In this document: positions 40,816-48,777 of the stretch, in pieces | How positions within the stretch are numbered: the first letter of the stretch is position 1 | How the letters are laid out: every line of letters begins with the position of its first letter | DNA from: Emcibacter sp048269205 | GTDB lineage: Bacteria; Pseudomonadota; Alphaproteobacteria; Sphingomonadales; Emcibacteraceae | DNA length: 64,000 nucleotides | Direction: 5' to 3' | NCBI RefSeq assembly: GCF_048269205.1 | Contig: NZ_JBLXJC010000001.1 | Location: 620,001 to 684,000 of the forward strand | Notes under the pieces: generated by a model | The model's database searches: none | Seen by the model: the letters and a program-made list of their open reading frames with translations, nothing else | What the model was told of the DNA's origin: nothing | Translations under genes and position numbers: made by a program

Positions 40816-41883
40816 ATGCTTGGTGTTAAGCCGGCAAGGCTGGTGATTTGTGCCTTTTTGGGGTTGATGACAGGTCAATTTTCTGCTCATGCGGAACTCA
40901 GAAAGTTCGACATTACCATTGAAGAAGTTGAGATCGAAGTGGCCCCTGGCTTCAAGTCGAAAGTCTGGGCATATAACGGCCAGGTTCCTGGCCCCCTGCT
41001 GCATGTGAAGGAAGGGGACGAGGTGGAAATCACCCTGATCAATAACACGACCCTTAATCATACCATCCACTGGCATGGCACTTATCAGACGGGTACCTGG
41101 ACAATGGATGGCGTACCGGACATTACGCAGAAAGCCATTGATCCTGGTGAGAGCTTTGTCTACCGCTTCACGGCCGACAAGCCGGGCAGCCTCTGGTACC
41201 ACTGCCATGTCAATGTACCGGAACATGTCGGGCTTCGCGGGATGTGGGGTGCCATGATTGTCGATCCCAGGGAACCCACGGAACTGGAAAAGCAGGTTAC
41301 CAAAGAGGCGGTTCTGATGTTCAGTGGCTGGAATTCCGAAGTTGCCATGACTTACGGGCAGGGAGGACATCCGACAGAGAAAAAAGATTATTTTTCGATC
41401 AATGGGCGTGCCTTTCCGATGACGCAACCTCTTCGTGTTAAAAAGGATGATGTACTGCGTCTCAGGCTTTATGGTGCCGGCACTGATGTGGCGTTTCATC
41501 TGCACGGTCACGACATGCTGGTGACTCACAAGGATGGCTTGCCTCTGAAGAGTCCTTATTGGGCCGACGTGATTGATATTGCGGAAGGCGCCCGGATCGA
41601 CGCCATTGTTAAAATGGATAACCCGGGTCTCTGGATCAATCACGATCATATTGATCATCATGTGAGCAATAACGGTAAAACGCCTGGGGGTGCTGTCATG
41701 ATCGTGGAATATGAAGATATTGAAAAACCCGACTGGTATGTCTGGAAGAACAAGCCATACGACCCGGACTTCTATATGAGCGAAAGTTTGAAGAAAGGCT
41801 ATGGACTGTTCAATATCGATGCCTTCAAAGGGACTTTTGAAGAGCCTGTCCGCAGGAAGAAAAAACGCAAGAAGTCAGACTAG
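40816..41883 (+). CDS. Two-domain multicopper oxidase (NcgA-like)
   Basis: Exported copper enzyme of two cupredoxin domains, 355 residues. Domain 1 holds HTIHWHGTYQTG and LWYHCHVNVPEHVGLRGMWG (type 1 Cys/His/Met plus trinuclear ligands). Domain 2 holds VAFHLHGHDML and INHDHIDHHVSNNG. The C-terminus is Lys/Arg-rich (RRKKKRKKSD). Similarity to Nitrosomonas NcgA-type blue copper oxidases is suggested by position and motif. Substrate is not known: copper(I), phenolic or nitric-oxide-linked roles are possible. Confidence 0.85.
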   Translation: MLGVKPARLVICAFLGLMTGQFSAHAELRKFDITIEEVEIEVAPGFKSKVWAYNGQVPGPLLHVKEGDEVEITLINNTTLNHTIHWHGTYQTGTWTMDGVPDITQKAIDPGESFVYRFTADKPGSLWYHCHVNVPEHVGLRGMWGAMIVDPREPTELEKQVTKEAVLMFSGWNSEVAMTYGQGGHPTEKKDYFSINGRAFPMTQPLRVKKDDVLRLRLYGAGTDVAFHLHGHDMLVTHKDGLPLKSPYWADVIDIAEGARIDAIVKMDNPGLWINHDHIDHHVSNNGKTPGGAVMIVEYEDIEKPDWYVWKNKPYDPDFYMSESLKKGYGLFNIDAFKGTFEEPVRRKKKRKKSD

Positions 41884-41963
41884 TTTACCCGGTCTTCCGT
41901 TCGCTGGCTGGAGGTGATGCCGGCGAACGGCCTTAAGGTTCCCTCAAAGTAAGGTTTGAAAAG

Positions 41964-42995
41964 ATGAAGAAAATTGGAGTTGCATTTATTATACTGGGTA
42001 TGACGCCGTCTCTGGTATGGAGCCATGGTGCGGAAGAAAATATGAATTTCTCGGCAAGACCGGATGCCCATGCCCCGATTGGGGTAATGGGCGATCATAG
42101 GCACAAGCAGGGAGAGTTCATGATCTCCTATCGCTACGGTTATATGGATATGAAGGGCTTTCGTTCTGGCACGACCCAGTTGCAGGACAGTGATCTGTAT
42201 GAGGCGGGTTACGCTATAGCGCCGGTGAAAATGTCCATGCAAATGCATATGCTCGGACTTATGTATGCCCCGTCAGACCGGATTACGCTGATGGGGATGG
42301 TACCCTATATGCAAAAAGATATGGACCACCGGCAATCCCCAATGATGGGAGGGCGCAAATTTACCACTCGGACTGATGGTTTTGGCGATATCAAACTAAG
42401 TGGGATGGTTGGCCTTTGGGAGGCCGCGGGACACAAAATTCATGCCACTCTTGGGGTAAGTGCGCCGACCGGCTCCATTAATCAACGTGGGGATACCCTG
42501 CTTCCGGATCAGCCGTTGCCCTATGGTATGCAAATGGGGTCCGGCACATGGGATCTGCTGTCCGGCTTGACATATGTGGGCTATGGCCGGTCATTCTCCT
42601 GGGGGGCGCAGGCCAGTGCCGTAGTGCGTACAGGGACAAATGATAATGGATACAGGTTAGGGGATATTTACAAGGGTGTGGTCTGGATAGCCCATCCCCT
42701 ATCTGATTTCGCCAGCGCCTCTGTTCGGCTCGATTATACTAATACGGGGTCACTCGACGGTGCGGACGAAAGGCTTGGGACAATGTTGCCCCGGATGGTG
42801 CCAACGGCCGATCCAAACAACTCCGGCGGTGATGAAGTGGACGTCTCTTTCGGACTGAATTTGTTCTCGAAGGATGGTGCGCTGAAAGGGCACCGCCTGG
42901 CCGTGGAGATTGGCGTCCCTGTATACAGAGACCTGAATGGCTTGCAAATGGAGAAGGATTACTCACTTATGCTCGGTTGGCAAAAAGCTTTCTAG
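41964..42995 (+). CDS. Met/His-rich outer-membrane protein (transporter family)
   Basis: 343 residues with a signal peptide and a beta-rich outer-membrane pattern ending in Phe (LMLGWQKAF). It is rich in Met and His in two stretches (HAPIGVMGDHRHKQGEF and MDHRQSPMMGGRKF). Similar proteins are annotated simply as outer-membrane transporters and are often near copper oxidases. Located after the multicopper oxidase, 80 bp apart. A copper-related role is inference from Met/His content and neighbours. Confidence 0.65.
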   Translation: MKKIGVAFIILGMTPSLVWSHGAEENMNFSARPDAHAPIGVMGDHRHKQGEFMISYRYGYMDMKGFRSGTTQLQDSDLYEAGYAIAPVKMSMQMHMLGLMYAPSDRITLMGMVPYMQKDMDHRQSPMMGGRKFTTRTDGFGDIKLSGMVGLWEAAGHKIHATLGVSAPTGSINQRGDTLLPDQPLPYGMQMGSGTWDLLSGLTYVGYGRSFSWGAQASAVVRTGTNDNGYRLGDIYKGVVWIAHPLSDFASASVRLDYTNTGSLDGADERLGTMLPRMVPTADPNNSGGDEVDVSFGLNLFSKDGALKGHRLAVEIGVPVYRDLNGLQMEKDYSLMLGWQKAF

Positions 42996-43038
42996 AGCGG
43001 ATGGACAGATTGGAGTCCGTATTACCTCTTCCCTACTT

Positions 43039-43059
43039 TCTCAAAAGTGTCTTTTGAGA
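43039..43059. repeat. 21-bp inverted repeat after the outer-membrane gene
   Basis: TCTCAAAAG-TGT-CTTTTGAGA: two 9-base arms with a 3-base spacer. It is the first of two hairpins in the 178-bp gap after 42995. Confidence 0.55.
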
Positions 43060-43066
43060 GAACTCA

Positions 43067-43116
43067 CCTCCAGGAAAATCACTGTCCCCTCTCACACATT
43101 TTCCTGGAGGCCTTTT
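43067..43116 (+). terminator. Probable terminator of the nirK cluster
   Basis: Perfect 12-bp arms (CCTCCAGGAAAA, 43067-43078 and 43099-43110) with a 20-base loop, then CCTTTT. Loop size is large, so efficiency is uncertain. Confidence 0.55.
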
Positions 43117-43173
43117 CCCCGGTGCTCTTTTCGATATTAAAAACTCTGCACAGAAGGAGGCGTTGGTAAATAA

Positions 43174-43617
43174 ATGGAGATCAGATTATCCAATGCGCTG
43201 CCGGCACTTTATTTTATCTGGACTGGCCTGATTTTAGGAGTGTCATTCATTGCCACTCCCTTGAAGTTTCTCGCACCGCATTTGACTTTACCTGTTGCAT
43301 TGGAAGTTGGGCAGGTAACATTGCATTTTTTCAATTATATTGAATGGGGACTGATTGTTCTCGCAATTCTATTTTCCTTTGCCGGCAGGTTCTCTGTGTG
43401 GAAATGGGGGATGCTTGTATCGATATTTCTTGCATTGAGCTTGCAGACTTTCTGGCTCTTTCCTGAACTGGATGTTCGAACGGAACTGGTCATGGCAGGT
43501 CAGCCCCGAAACCCGGATAACCTGCATGGCATATTCATAATTATCGAGTTTTTCAAAGCAGTTATGGTGTTTATCGGCGGGTGTACCATAAGAGAAAGAA
43601 AATCTGTGAAGGGTTAG
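43174..43617 (+). CDS. Hypothetical four-span membrane protein
   Basis: I do not recognise a specific family. The 147 residues hold four hydrophobic segments, including LPALYFIWTGLILGVSFIAT and WGLIVLAILFSFAGRFSVWK. A short tail (IRERKSVKG) is cytosolic. An AGGAGGCG ribosome site is close upstream. It stands alone between the nirK cluster and the repeat at 43665. Confidence 0.7.
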   Translation: MEIRLSNALPALYFIWTGLILGVSFIATPLKFLAPHLTLPVALEVGQVTLHFFNYIEWGLIVLAILFSFAGRFSVWKWGMLVSIFLALSLQTFWLFPELDVRTELVMAGQPRNPDNLHGIFIIIEFFKAVMVFIGGCTIRERKSVKG

Positions 43618-43664
43618 AAATCAAATCTTGGCCGAGAATTGAGGGGAGCTATTTACTAAGGGGG

Positions 43665-43695
43665 TTCCATTGGTAGCGCACCTCCGCGACCAATC
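43665..43695. repeat. 31-bp hairpin repeat, copy A
   Basis: Identical at all 31 positions to 61357-61387. The inner 26 bases form an imperfect palindrome: ATTGGTAGCG and CGCGACCAAT around a CACCTC loop. The flanks differ outside the repeat. It lies in the 260-bp gap before the TolB-like gene. Confidence 0.85.
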
Positions 43696-43877
43696 CTTCT
43701 TCCATTATAACATCCAGGCATTTCCCCGAGGCTTCGGGGCCAAAGCCATAATGGCTTGGCAGATCAATTAGTTTACCTTTCGAAAACAACAGTTCATCGC
43801 AATTTCTTTGTCGTATGCCGCGGGATTTTGCACACTTACAGAAAGAAAATATAATATCGTCTATGGGGAGTTATAAA

Positions 43878-44759
43878 ATGAAGAAGCGATTTACAGCGTC
43901 CGTTGCTGCGTTTTTTACTGTTTTGGCGGTGGGGGGTGGAAGTCATGCCCAGGATGAATTTTCGGCCCTCGAAGGTCCCTGGCTCGGACAGACACCGCCC
44001 GGCCTTACACCAATACCTTTCGCCCCCGGCATAGTGTCGACGGAGCATTGGGAATATAGCGGCGCCTTCACGCCCGATATGAAGGAGTTCTACCTCCTCA
44101 GGAACGGCGGCAAATACGAAGACGCGACCTTTGTGGTTTATAAGCAGGAAAATAATCGCTGGCATGAGCAGGTCGTTTCCGGCTGGGCCGGCCAGCCGGT
44201 CGTCTCTCCCGACGGCAAGACCCTGCATCTGGGCAGGCGCTATAGGGAACGCTCCGAAGCCGGATGGTCGGAGGTGAAAACCCTGGGTGCCCCCTTTAAG
44301 GATTTGCGGATTATGCGGCTTTCGGCGTCGGCCAGCGGCACCTATTATTTTGATACCTTTGACAAGGAAAATCCGGGTTTTCCCCTGCGCTATTCCCGCC
44401 GGATCGACGGTACATATGAAGAGCCGAAAGCTTTAGGCCCGGAAATCAACTCCGGCACGCAGCTCAACCACCCCTTCATTGCACCCGATGAATCCTATTT
44501 GCTTTGGGATGCCAAGCGGGAAGGCGGTTATGGCGATTCAGATATTTATATCAGTTTTCGTGCGCCGGACGGCTCCTGGGGTGAGGCCCTTAATCTGGGT
44601 GACAAGGTCAACACCGGCGCCTGGGAAGCGTCTGCAAGTGTGACGCCGGATGGAAAATATCTTTTTTTCAACCGGAATATGGGTTCGGACAAGTACGAAA
44701 ATGTGGATATATTCTGGGTGGACGCCCAGGTGATTGAGAAGCTCAGACCGAAAAATTAA
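43878..44759 (+). CDS. TolB/PD40-like exported protein
   Basis: Exported beta-propeller-type protein of 293 residues. The N-terminus KKRFTASVAAFFTVLAVGGG is a signal peptide with processing near SHAQDE. PD40-like repeats are visible (SPDGKTLHLGRRY, APDESYLLWDAKREGGYGDS, and TPDGKYLFFNRNMGSD). The ATG at 43878 has GGGGAG upstream; an earlier ATG at 43815 lies in repeat-associated sequence. No substrate can be assigned. Confidence 0.72.
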   Translation: MKKRFTASVAAFFTVLAVGGGSHAQDEFSALEGPWLGQTPPGLTPIPFAPGIVSTEHWEYSGAFTPDMKEFYLLRNGGKYEDATFVVYKQENNRWHEQVVSGWAGQPVVSPDGKTLHLGRRYRERSEAGWSEVKTLGAPFKDLRIMRLSASASGTYYFDTFDKENPGFPLRYSRRIDGTYEEPKALGPEINSGTQLNHPFIAPDESYLLWDAKREGGYGDSDIYISFRAPDGSWGEALNLGDKVNTGAWEASASVTPDGKYLFFNRNMGSDKYENVDIFWVDAQVIEKLRPKN

Positions 44760-45053
44760 ACGCGATCAGAAATCACTGTGAGGGACCGAAGGACAGGGCG
44801 CTTTTTTTACAAAATCCCTTATATCAGCATGTGTGAGGAAAGTGGAAAACAGGAAGATAATTGTCCTGACGCCGGCCAAATAAGTTGCAGGATCACTTCT
44901 AAACACTCCTGAGGGGCTTTGGGTCACTATATTGTTCTTTCTGCATTTTGTCCTCTTGCTGGCTCAGCAGAGAAAGAAATATACCCGTATGAGAAAGGAT
45001 GAAAACCCTGCAGAGGTTTATACTCCCGACAGTAACTTTGCCCGGGAGAGACC

Positions 45054-46121
45054 ATGCGCCAGTTTATTTTGTCCGCTCACAAATATATCAGTCTGTCGCT
45101 GGTGGTTATCTGGCTGTTGCAGATTGCCTCGGGCTTTATTGTTCTCTTTGCACCGGAAATCAATAATCTTCTGTTCTATAAACCTCATGTGAAGCTGGAC
45201 CTTCCTGCAGTTGAAAAGTCCCTCTCGGGACTAGAGCAAAGATATCCGGCCTGGAAGCCGCGTTATTTTTTTACAACGGATGCGGAGGCAAGCCGGTTCG
45301 ATGTTTATTTTTACAACATGAAAGAAGATGGCCTGGGGTCCCGGGCTTTCAGGATTGATGGTGACGGCGAAGTCCTGGCTGACAGGATGATGAAATATGA
45401 TGTCTTCAATCGGCTGTCGGAACTTCACGAAATGCTGTGGATCGAGGACTATGGTGGGGCGTTGATCGGCATCAGCGGGATTTTCCTGACCACCAACTTG
45501 GTTCTGGGGCTTGTGATCCTATGGCCGAACAGGCGCAACTGGAAACGTTTCTTTGAATGGCCGTCCACGGCGCCTGCCAAAATCAAGTTCTATCACTGGC
45601 ACAGGACTGTGGGGCTTTGTGTGGTCATTCCGGCATTTTTTCTTTGTTTTACGGGGGTTCTGAACGCATATCTTGGGGACTTCAGGCAGATATTCGGTGA
45701 TCCCTGGCCGGAACCTCAAGTGGCGGTCGAGGGACGCGCACCTCTGCGGCAAGGGATCGGTTTTACTGAAGCCATGGAAACCGCCTTCGCACTTTATCCA
45801 GATGCAAAAATTTCCATTGTGACTCTGCCGGATGACGCAGCACCCTATTATGCCATCCGCTTGCTGCAGGAGGGTGAAGTCAGGACGGTATATGGAAATA
45901 CCAGGGTTTATGTGGATTCTGCGACGAAAGAAATTTTGGGAAATCAGGACCAGCTCAAGGCTCCGTTCAAGGCCAAGCTTTTCAGTTCTTTCTTCGCGCT
46001 GCATGTGGGGAACTGGGGCGGGCTTTCTATGCGTATCCTGATCCTGATCACCGGGGGTGCCCTGCTTTTTATGTCAGTAATCGGAATAGCCTTATGGTGG
46101 AAACGTCGAAACCCTATATAA
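45054..46121 (+). CDS. PepSY-associated membrane protein
   Basis: Membrane protein of the PepSY_TM family (FoxB/PiuB-like), often linked to siderophore or metal use. The 355 residues have about four membrane segments: QFILSAHKYISLSLVVIWLL, a mid-protein segment ending in LGLVILWPNRRNWKRF, WHRTVGLCVVIPAFFLCF and the C-terminal ILILITGGALLFMSVIGIAL. Conserved His residues (HKYIS, LHEML, HWHRTVG, LHVGNWGG) resemble haem-binding sites in related reductases. It precedes the amidohydrolase genes by 34 bp, so the grouping may be one operon. The TonB receptor lies 11 kb away. Confidence 0.78.
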   Translation: MRQFILSAHKYISLSLVVIWLLQIASGFIVLFAPEINNLLFYKPHVKLDLPAVEKSLSGLEQRYPAWKPRYFFTTDAEASRFDVYFYNMKEDGLGSRAFRIDGDGEVLADRMMKYDVFNRLSELHEMLWIEDYGGALIGISGIFLTTNLVLGLVILWPNRRNWKRFFEWPSTAPAKIKFYHWHRTVGLCVVIPAFFLCFTGVLNAYLGDFRQIFGDPWPEPQVAVEGRAPLRQGIGFTEAMETAFALYPDAKISIVTLPDDAAPYYAIRLLQEGEVRTVYGNTRVYVDSATKEILGNQDQLKAPFKAKLFSSFFALHVGNWGGLSMRILILITGGALLFMSVIGIALWWKRRNPI

Positions 46122-46155
46122 TCGAGCCTAACAGATGTTAGGGGTAAAGAGGACG

Positions 46156-47538
46156 ATGAATAATATTTCCCAGTTAACGATATTGACGATCGGCCTGGTG
46201 GTTGGTGGCTTGGCCTATACGGCCTGGGAGCATCTGTCGGTTCGCTCCTTTCCTGCACTTGATGTGAACCCCGGAACGTATGAAGCCCGTGCCGCTGGGC
46301 CGGTGTTGATCCGCAAGGCGACCCTGATGGATGGTCTGGGCGGTCAGTTTGAAAACACGGACATCCTTTTGGAAGAGGGTAAAATCAAGCAGATCGGTAA
46401 AGCCCTTTCCGTACCGTCGGGTGCCAATATCATCGAAGGCGCGGGCAAGTTCGTAACACCAGGCCTGATTGATGTGCATAGTCACCTCGGGGTGGCGTCG
46501 CTGCCCTACGGAACAGGGGATGTGGGCGTTTGGGATGTCAATGAAGGCACCAGCGCACAAACGCCCGAGGTACATGTGGAACATGCGATCTGGCCCCAGG
46601 ATCCATCCTTCTCGGCGTCTCTATCCGGTGGGGTGACCACCCTGCAGGTGCTGCCCGGGTCCAGCAATCTGTTTGGCGGCCTTGGCGTGGTGCTGAAAAA
46701 TATTCCGTCTGTCACGGCACAGGCCATGAAATTTCCGGGCGCACCCTACGGCCTTAAATTGGCCTGTGGCGAAAATCCGAAAAATTACGGTATGGAGGGG
46801 CAGGCCCCCGGCAGTCGCATGGGCAATATGGCAATGCAGAGACAGGCCTGGGTTGATGCCCGGGGCTATGCGGAGGAATATCGGGACGGCGACCGGCAGC
46901 GGGATCTGGGCATGGAAGTGCTGGCGGGTGCGCTCAGGGGCGATGTGAAATTGCATGTTCATTGTTACCGGGCGGACGATATGGCCAATATTCTCGATAT
47001 GGCGCGGGAATTTAACCTGCAAATTGCCGCCTTTCATCATGCTGTCGAGGCTTATAAAATTTCCGACCTTTTGGTTCGGGACAATATTTGCAGTGCAGTC
47101 TGGAGTGACTGGTGGGGCTATAAGCTGGAAGCTTTTGACGGAATCAAGGAAAATGCTGCTTTTCTCGAAGCGGCTGGGGCCTGCGTCGTATTGCATACCG
47201 ACTTCCCGGTACTCGCGCATATGATGAATGTGGAAGCGGCCAAGGCTCTTGCTGCCGGACAAGAAGCCGGTATCGAGATGAGCGAAGCCGAGGCGCTCAG
47301 CTGGATCACCATCAATGCTGCGAAAGTGCTGGGGCTGGATGACAGGATCGGCTCCCTGGAAGTGAGCAAGAATGCCGATGTGGTTTTATGGTCCGGCGAT
47401 CCCTTCAGTATCTATAGCAAGGCCGAGCTGGTTTTCATTGATGGTGTAGAGGTTTATGACATCAAGGACGGTGACAGCTGGCGGAATTCCGACTTTATGA
47501 TCGGGCAGCCCGCGCGGGAGGATATGAGTAATGACTAG
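46156..47538 (+). CDS. Amidohydrolase-family enzyme (active-type)
   Basis: Exported or anchored metal-dependent hydrolase, 460 residues from ATG 46156 (AAGAGGA site). The N-terminus has a membrane anchor or signal. The imidazolonepropionase-like core carries PGLIDVHSHLGVASL (His108, His110), LHVHCYRADDM, AAFHHAVEAYKI and VVLHTDFPVLAHM, so the metal ligands are intact. It overlaps the following gene by 8 bp. Natural substrate unknown; peptides or cyclic amides are likely for the family. Confidence 0.85.
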   Translation: MNNISQLTILTIGLVVGGLAYTAWEHLSVRSFPALDVNPGTYEARAAGPVLIRKATLMDGLGGQFENTDILLEEGKIKQIGKALSVPSGANIIEGAGKFVTPGLIDVHSHLGVASLPYGTGDVGVWDVNEGTSAQTPEVHVEHAIWPQDPSFSASLSGGVTTLQVLPGSSNLFGGLGVVLKNIPSVTAQAMKFPGAPYGLKLACGENPKNYGMEGQAPGSRMGNMAMQRQAWVDARGYAEEYRDGDRQRDLGMEVLAGALRGDVKLHVHCYRADDMANILDMAREFNLQIAAFHHAVEAYKISDLLVRDNICSAVWSDWWGYKLEAFDGIKENAAFLEAAGACVVLHTDFPVLAHMMNVEAAKALAAGQEAGIEMSEAEALSWITINAAKVLGLDDRIGSLEVSKNADVVLWSGDPFSIYSKAELVFIDGVEVYDIKDGDSWRNSDFMIGQPAREDMSND

Positions 47539-48763
47539 GGGGCTACAACTGGTCATTTTCCTGTGCCTGGTGCAGGTGTTTCCGGCGATGGCGGATTCTT
47601 ACCTGGTGACCAATGCCCGCCTGTATATGTCTCCGTCCGGGGAGGTGGTCTCCCTGTTGATCAGGGACGGCAGGATCGCCCGTATCGGCAACGAGTTTGA
47701 AGCGGGTGAAGATGCTCGTGTGATAGATGCCGGCGGCGGGATCGTTACGCCGGGGCTGATGAATTCGGCAACAAACCTCGGACTGCTGGAACTTCATTCC
47801 ATAAAAGAAACTGTTGATCATGTTGGCAAGACAAAGGCGCATGCGCCGGATTTTGATGTCAGTTATGGTATTAACCAAAACAGTGTCCTGCTGGATGTGG
47901 TCCGCTCCGAGGGGCTGGCCCGTGCGGTTACCCTGCCGGGTGGCGACGGGGAAGACCCCTTTGTCGGGGCCGGAACACTTTTACATCTGAAAACCCGGGG
48001 GGATATTGTTGACAAGGCCGGTATAGCCCTTGTGGCTGATATCGGCGGCTTGGGGGCGGGCAGCAAGTCCCGGGCGGCAAGCTGGTCTGACCTCTATCAT
48101 TTCTTTGACAAGACCGCGGAACATCCGGCCAGTCCGAAAAAAAAGAAGCATGCCAACCCTGATATTCTCTTATCCATCCTGGAAGGGAAGACCCCATTGG
48201 CGATTATGACCAACCGGGAGTCGGATATCAGGCAGGCGATACGTTTTGGAGAGCGCTGGGAAAAAGTGCGCATTGTCATTATCGGTGGCGCTGAGGCCTG
48301 GCGGGTGGCGCCGGAGCTTGCCAAAGCCGGAATTCCGGTGGTGCTGAATCCCTATGACATTCTGCCGTCCAGCTATGACGCTATCGGCTCCCGCGGGGAT
48401 AATGCTGCTATTCTGCATAAGGCCGGTGTAAAGATTGCCTTCTGTACCTACAGTATTTTCAAGAGCCATAATGCCGGGAATGTCATGCGGATCGGGGCCG
48501 GGCTTGCGGTGAGATACGGGCTGGACAGGAAAGCTGCCCTTGATGCCATGACCAAAAACCCTGCAGAGATTTGGGGCATTGAGGCCGGATTTGGGACGCT
48601 GGAGGAAGGCAAAACTGCTGATCTGGTTGTCTGGTCGGGTGATCCGCTGGAGCCCTTGTCCGTGCCGCAGCAGATTTTCCTGGATGGTAAACCCTTCATC
48701 GCGAAATCGCGCCAGATCCAGTTGCGGGATAAATATCATCCGTTAAGCCAGGGCAATAAATAA
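47531..48763 (+). CDS. Amidohydrolase-fold protein lacking metal ligands
   Basis: 410 residues with a signal peptide (LQLVIFLCLVQVFPAMADS) and the amidohydrolase fold, but every expected metal position is replaced. HSH of the upstream gene corresponds to Ala80-Thr-Asn82 in TPGLMNSATNLGL. The HVHCYRADD stretch aligns to AIMTNRESD, HHAVEAY to GGAEAWR, and HTDFP to CTYSI. The C-terminal scaffold (ADLVVWSGDPLEPLSVPQQI) is normal. It overlaps the active paralogue by 8 bp, so I infer a structural or regulatory partner. A different chemistry cannot be excluded. Confidence 0.82.
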   Translation: MTRGLQLVIFLCLVQVFPAMADSYLVTNARLYMSPSGEVVSLLIRDGRIARIGNEFEAGEDARVIDAGGGIVTPGLMNSATNLGLLELHSIKETVDHVGKTKAHAPDFDVSYGINQNSVLLDVVRSEGLARAVTLPGGDGEDPFVGAGTLLHLKTRGDIVDKAGIALVADIGGLGAGSKSRAASWSDLYHFFDKTAEHPASPKKKKHANPDILLSILEGKTPLAIMTNRESDIRQAIRFGERWEKVRIVIIGGAEAWRVAPELAKAGIPVVLNPYDILPSSYDAIGSRGDNAAILHKAGVKIAFCTYSIFKSHNAGNVMRIGAGLAVRYGLDRKAALDAMTKNPAEIWGIEAGFGTLEEGKTADLVVWSGDPLEPLSVPQQIFLDGKPFIAKSRQIQLRDKYHPLSQGNK

Positions 48764-48777
48764 TCGGGAAGGTTTGA

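Noticed and set aside
43665..43695. Hypothesis that the 31-bp repeat is a tRNA fragment
   Set aside because: TTGGTAGCGCAC resembles a D-arm but no pairing D-stem, anticodon stem or T-arm surrounds it.
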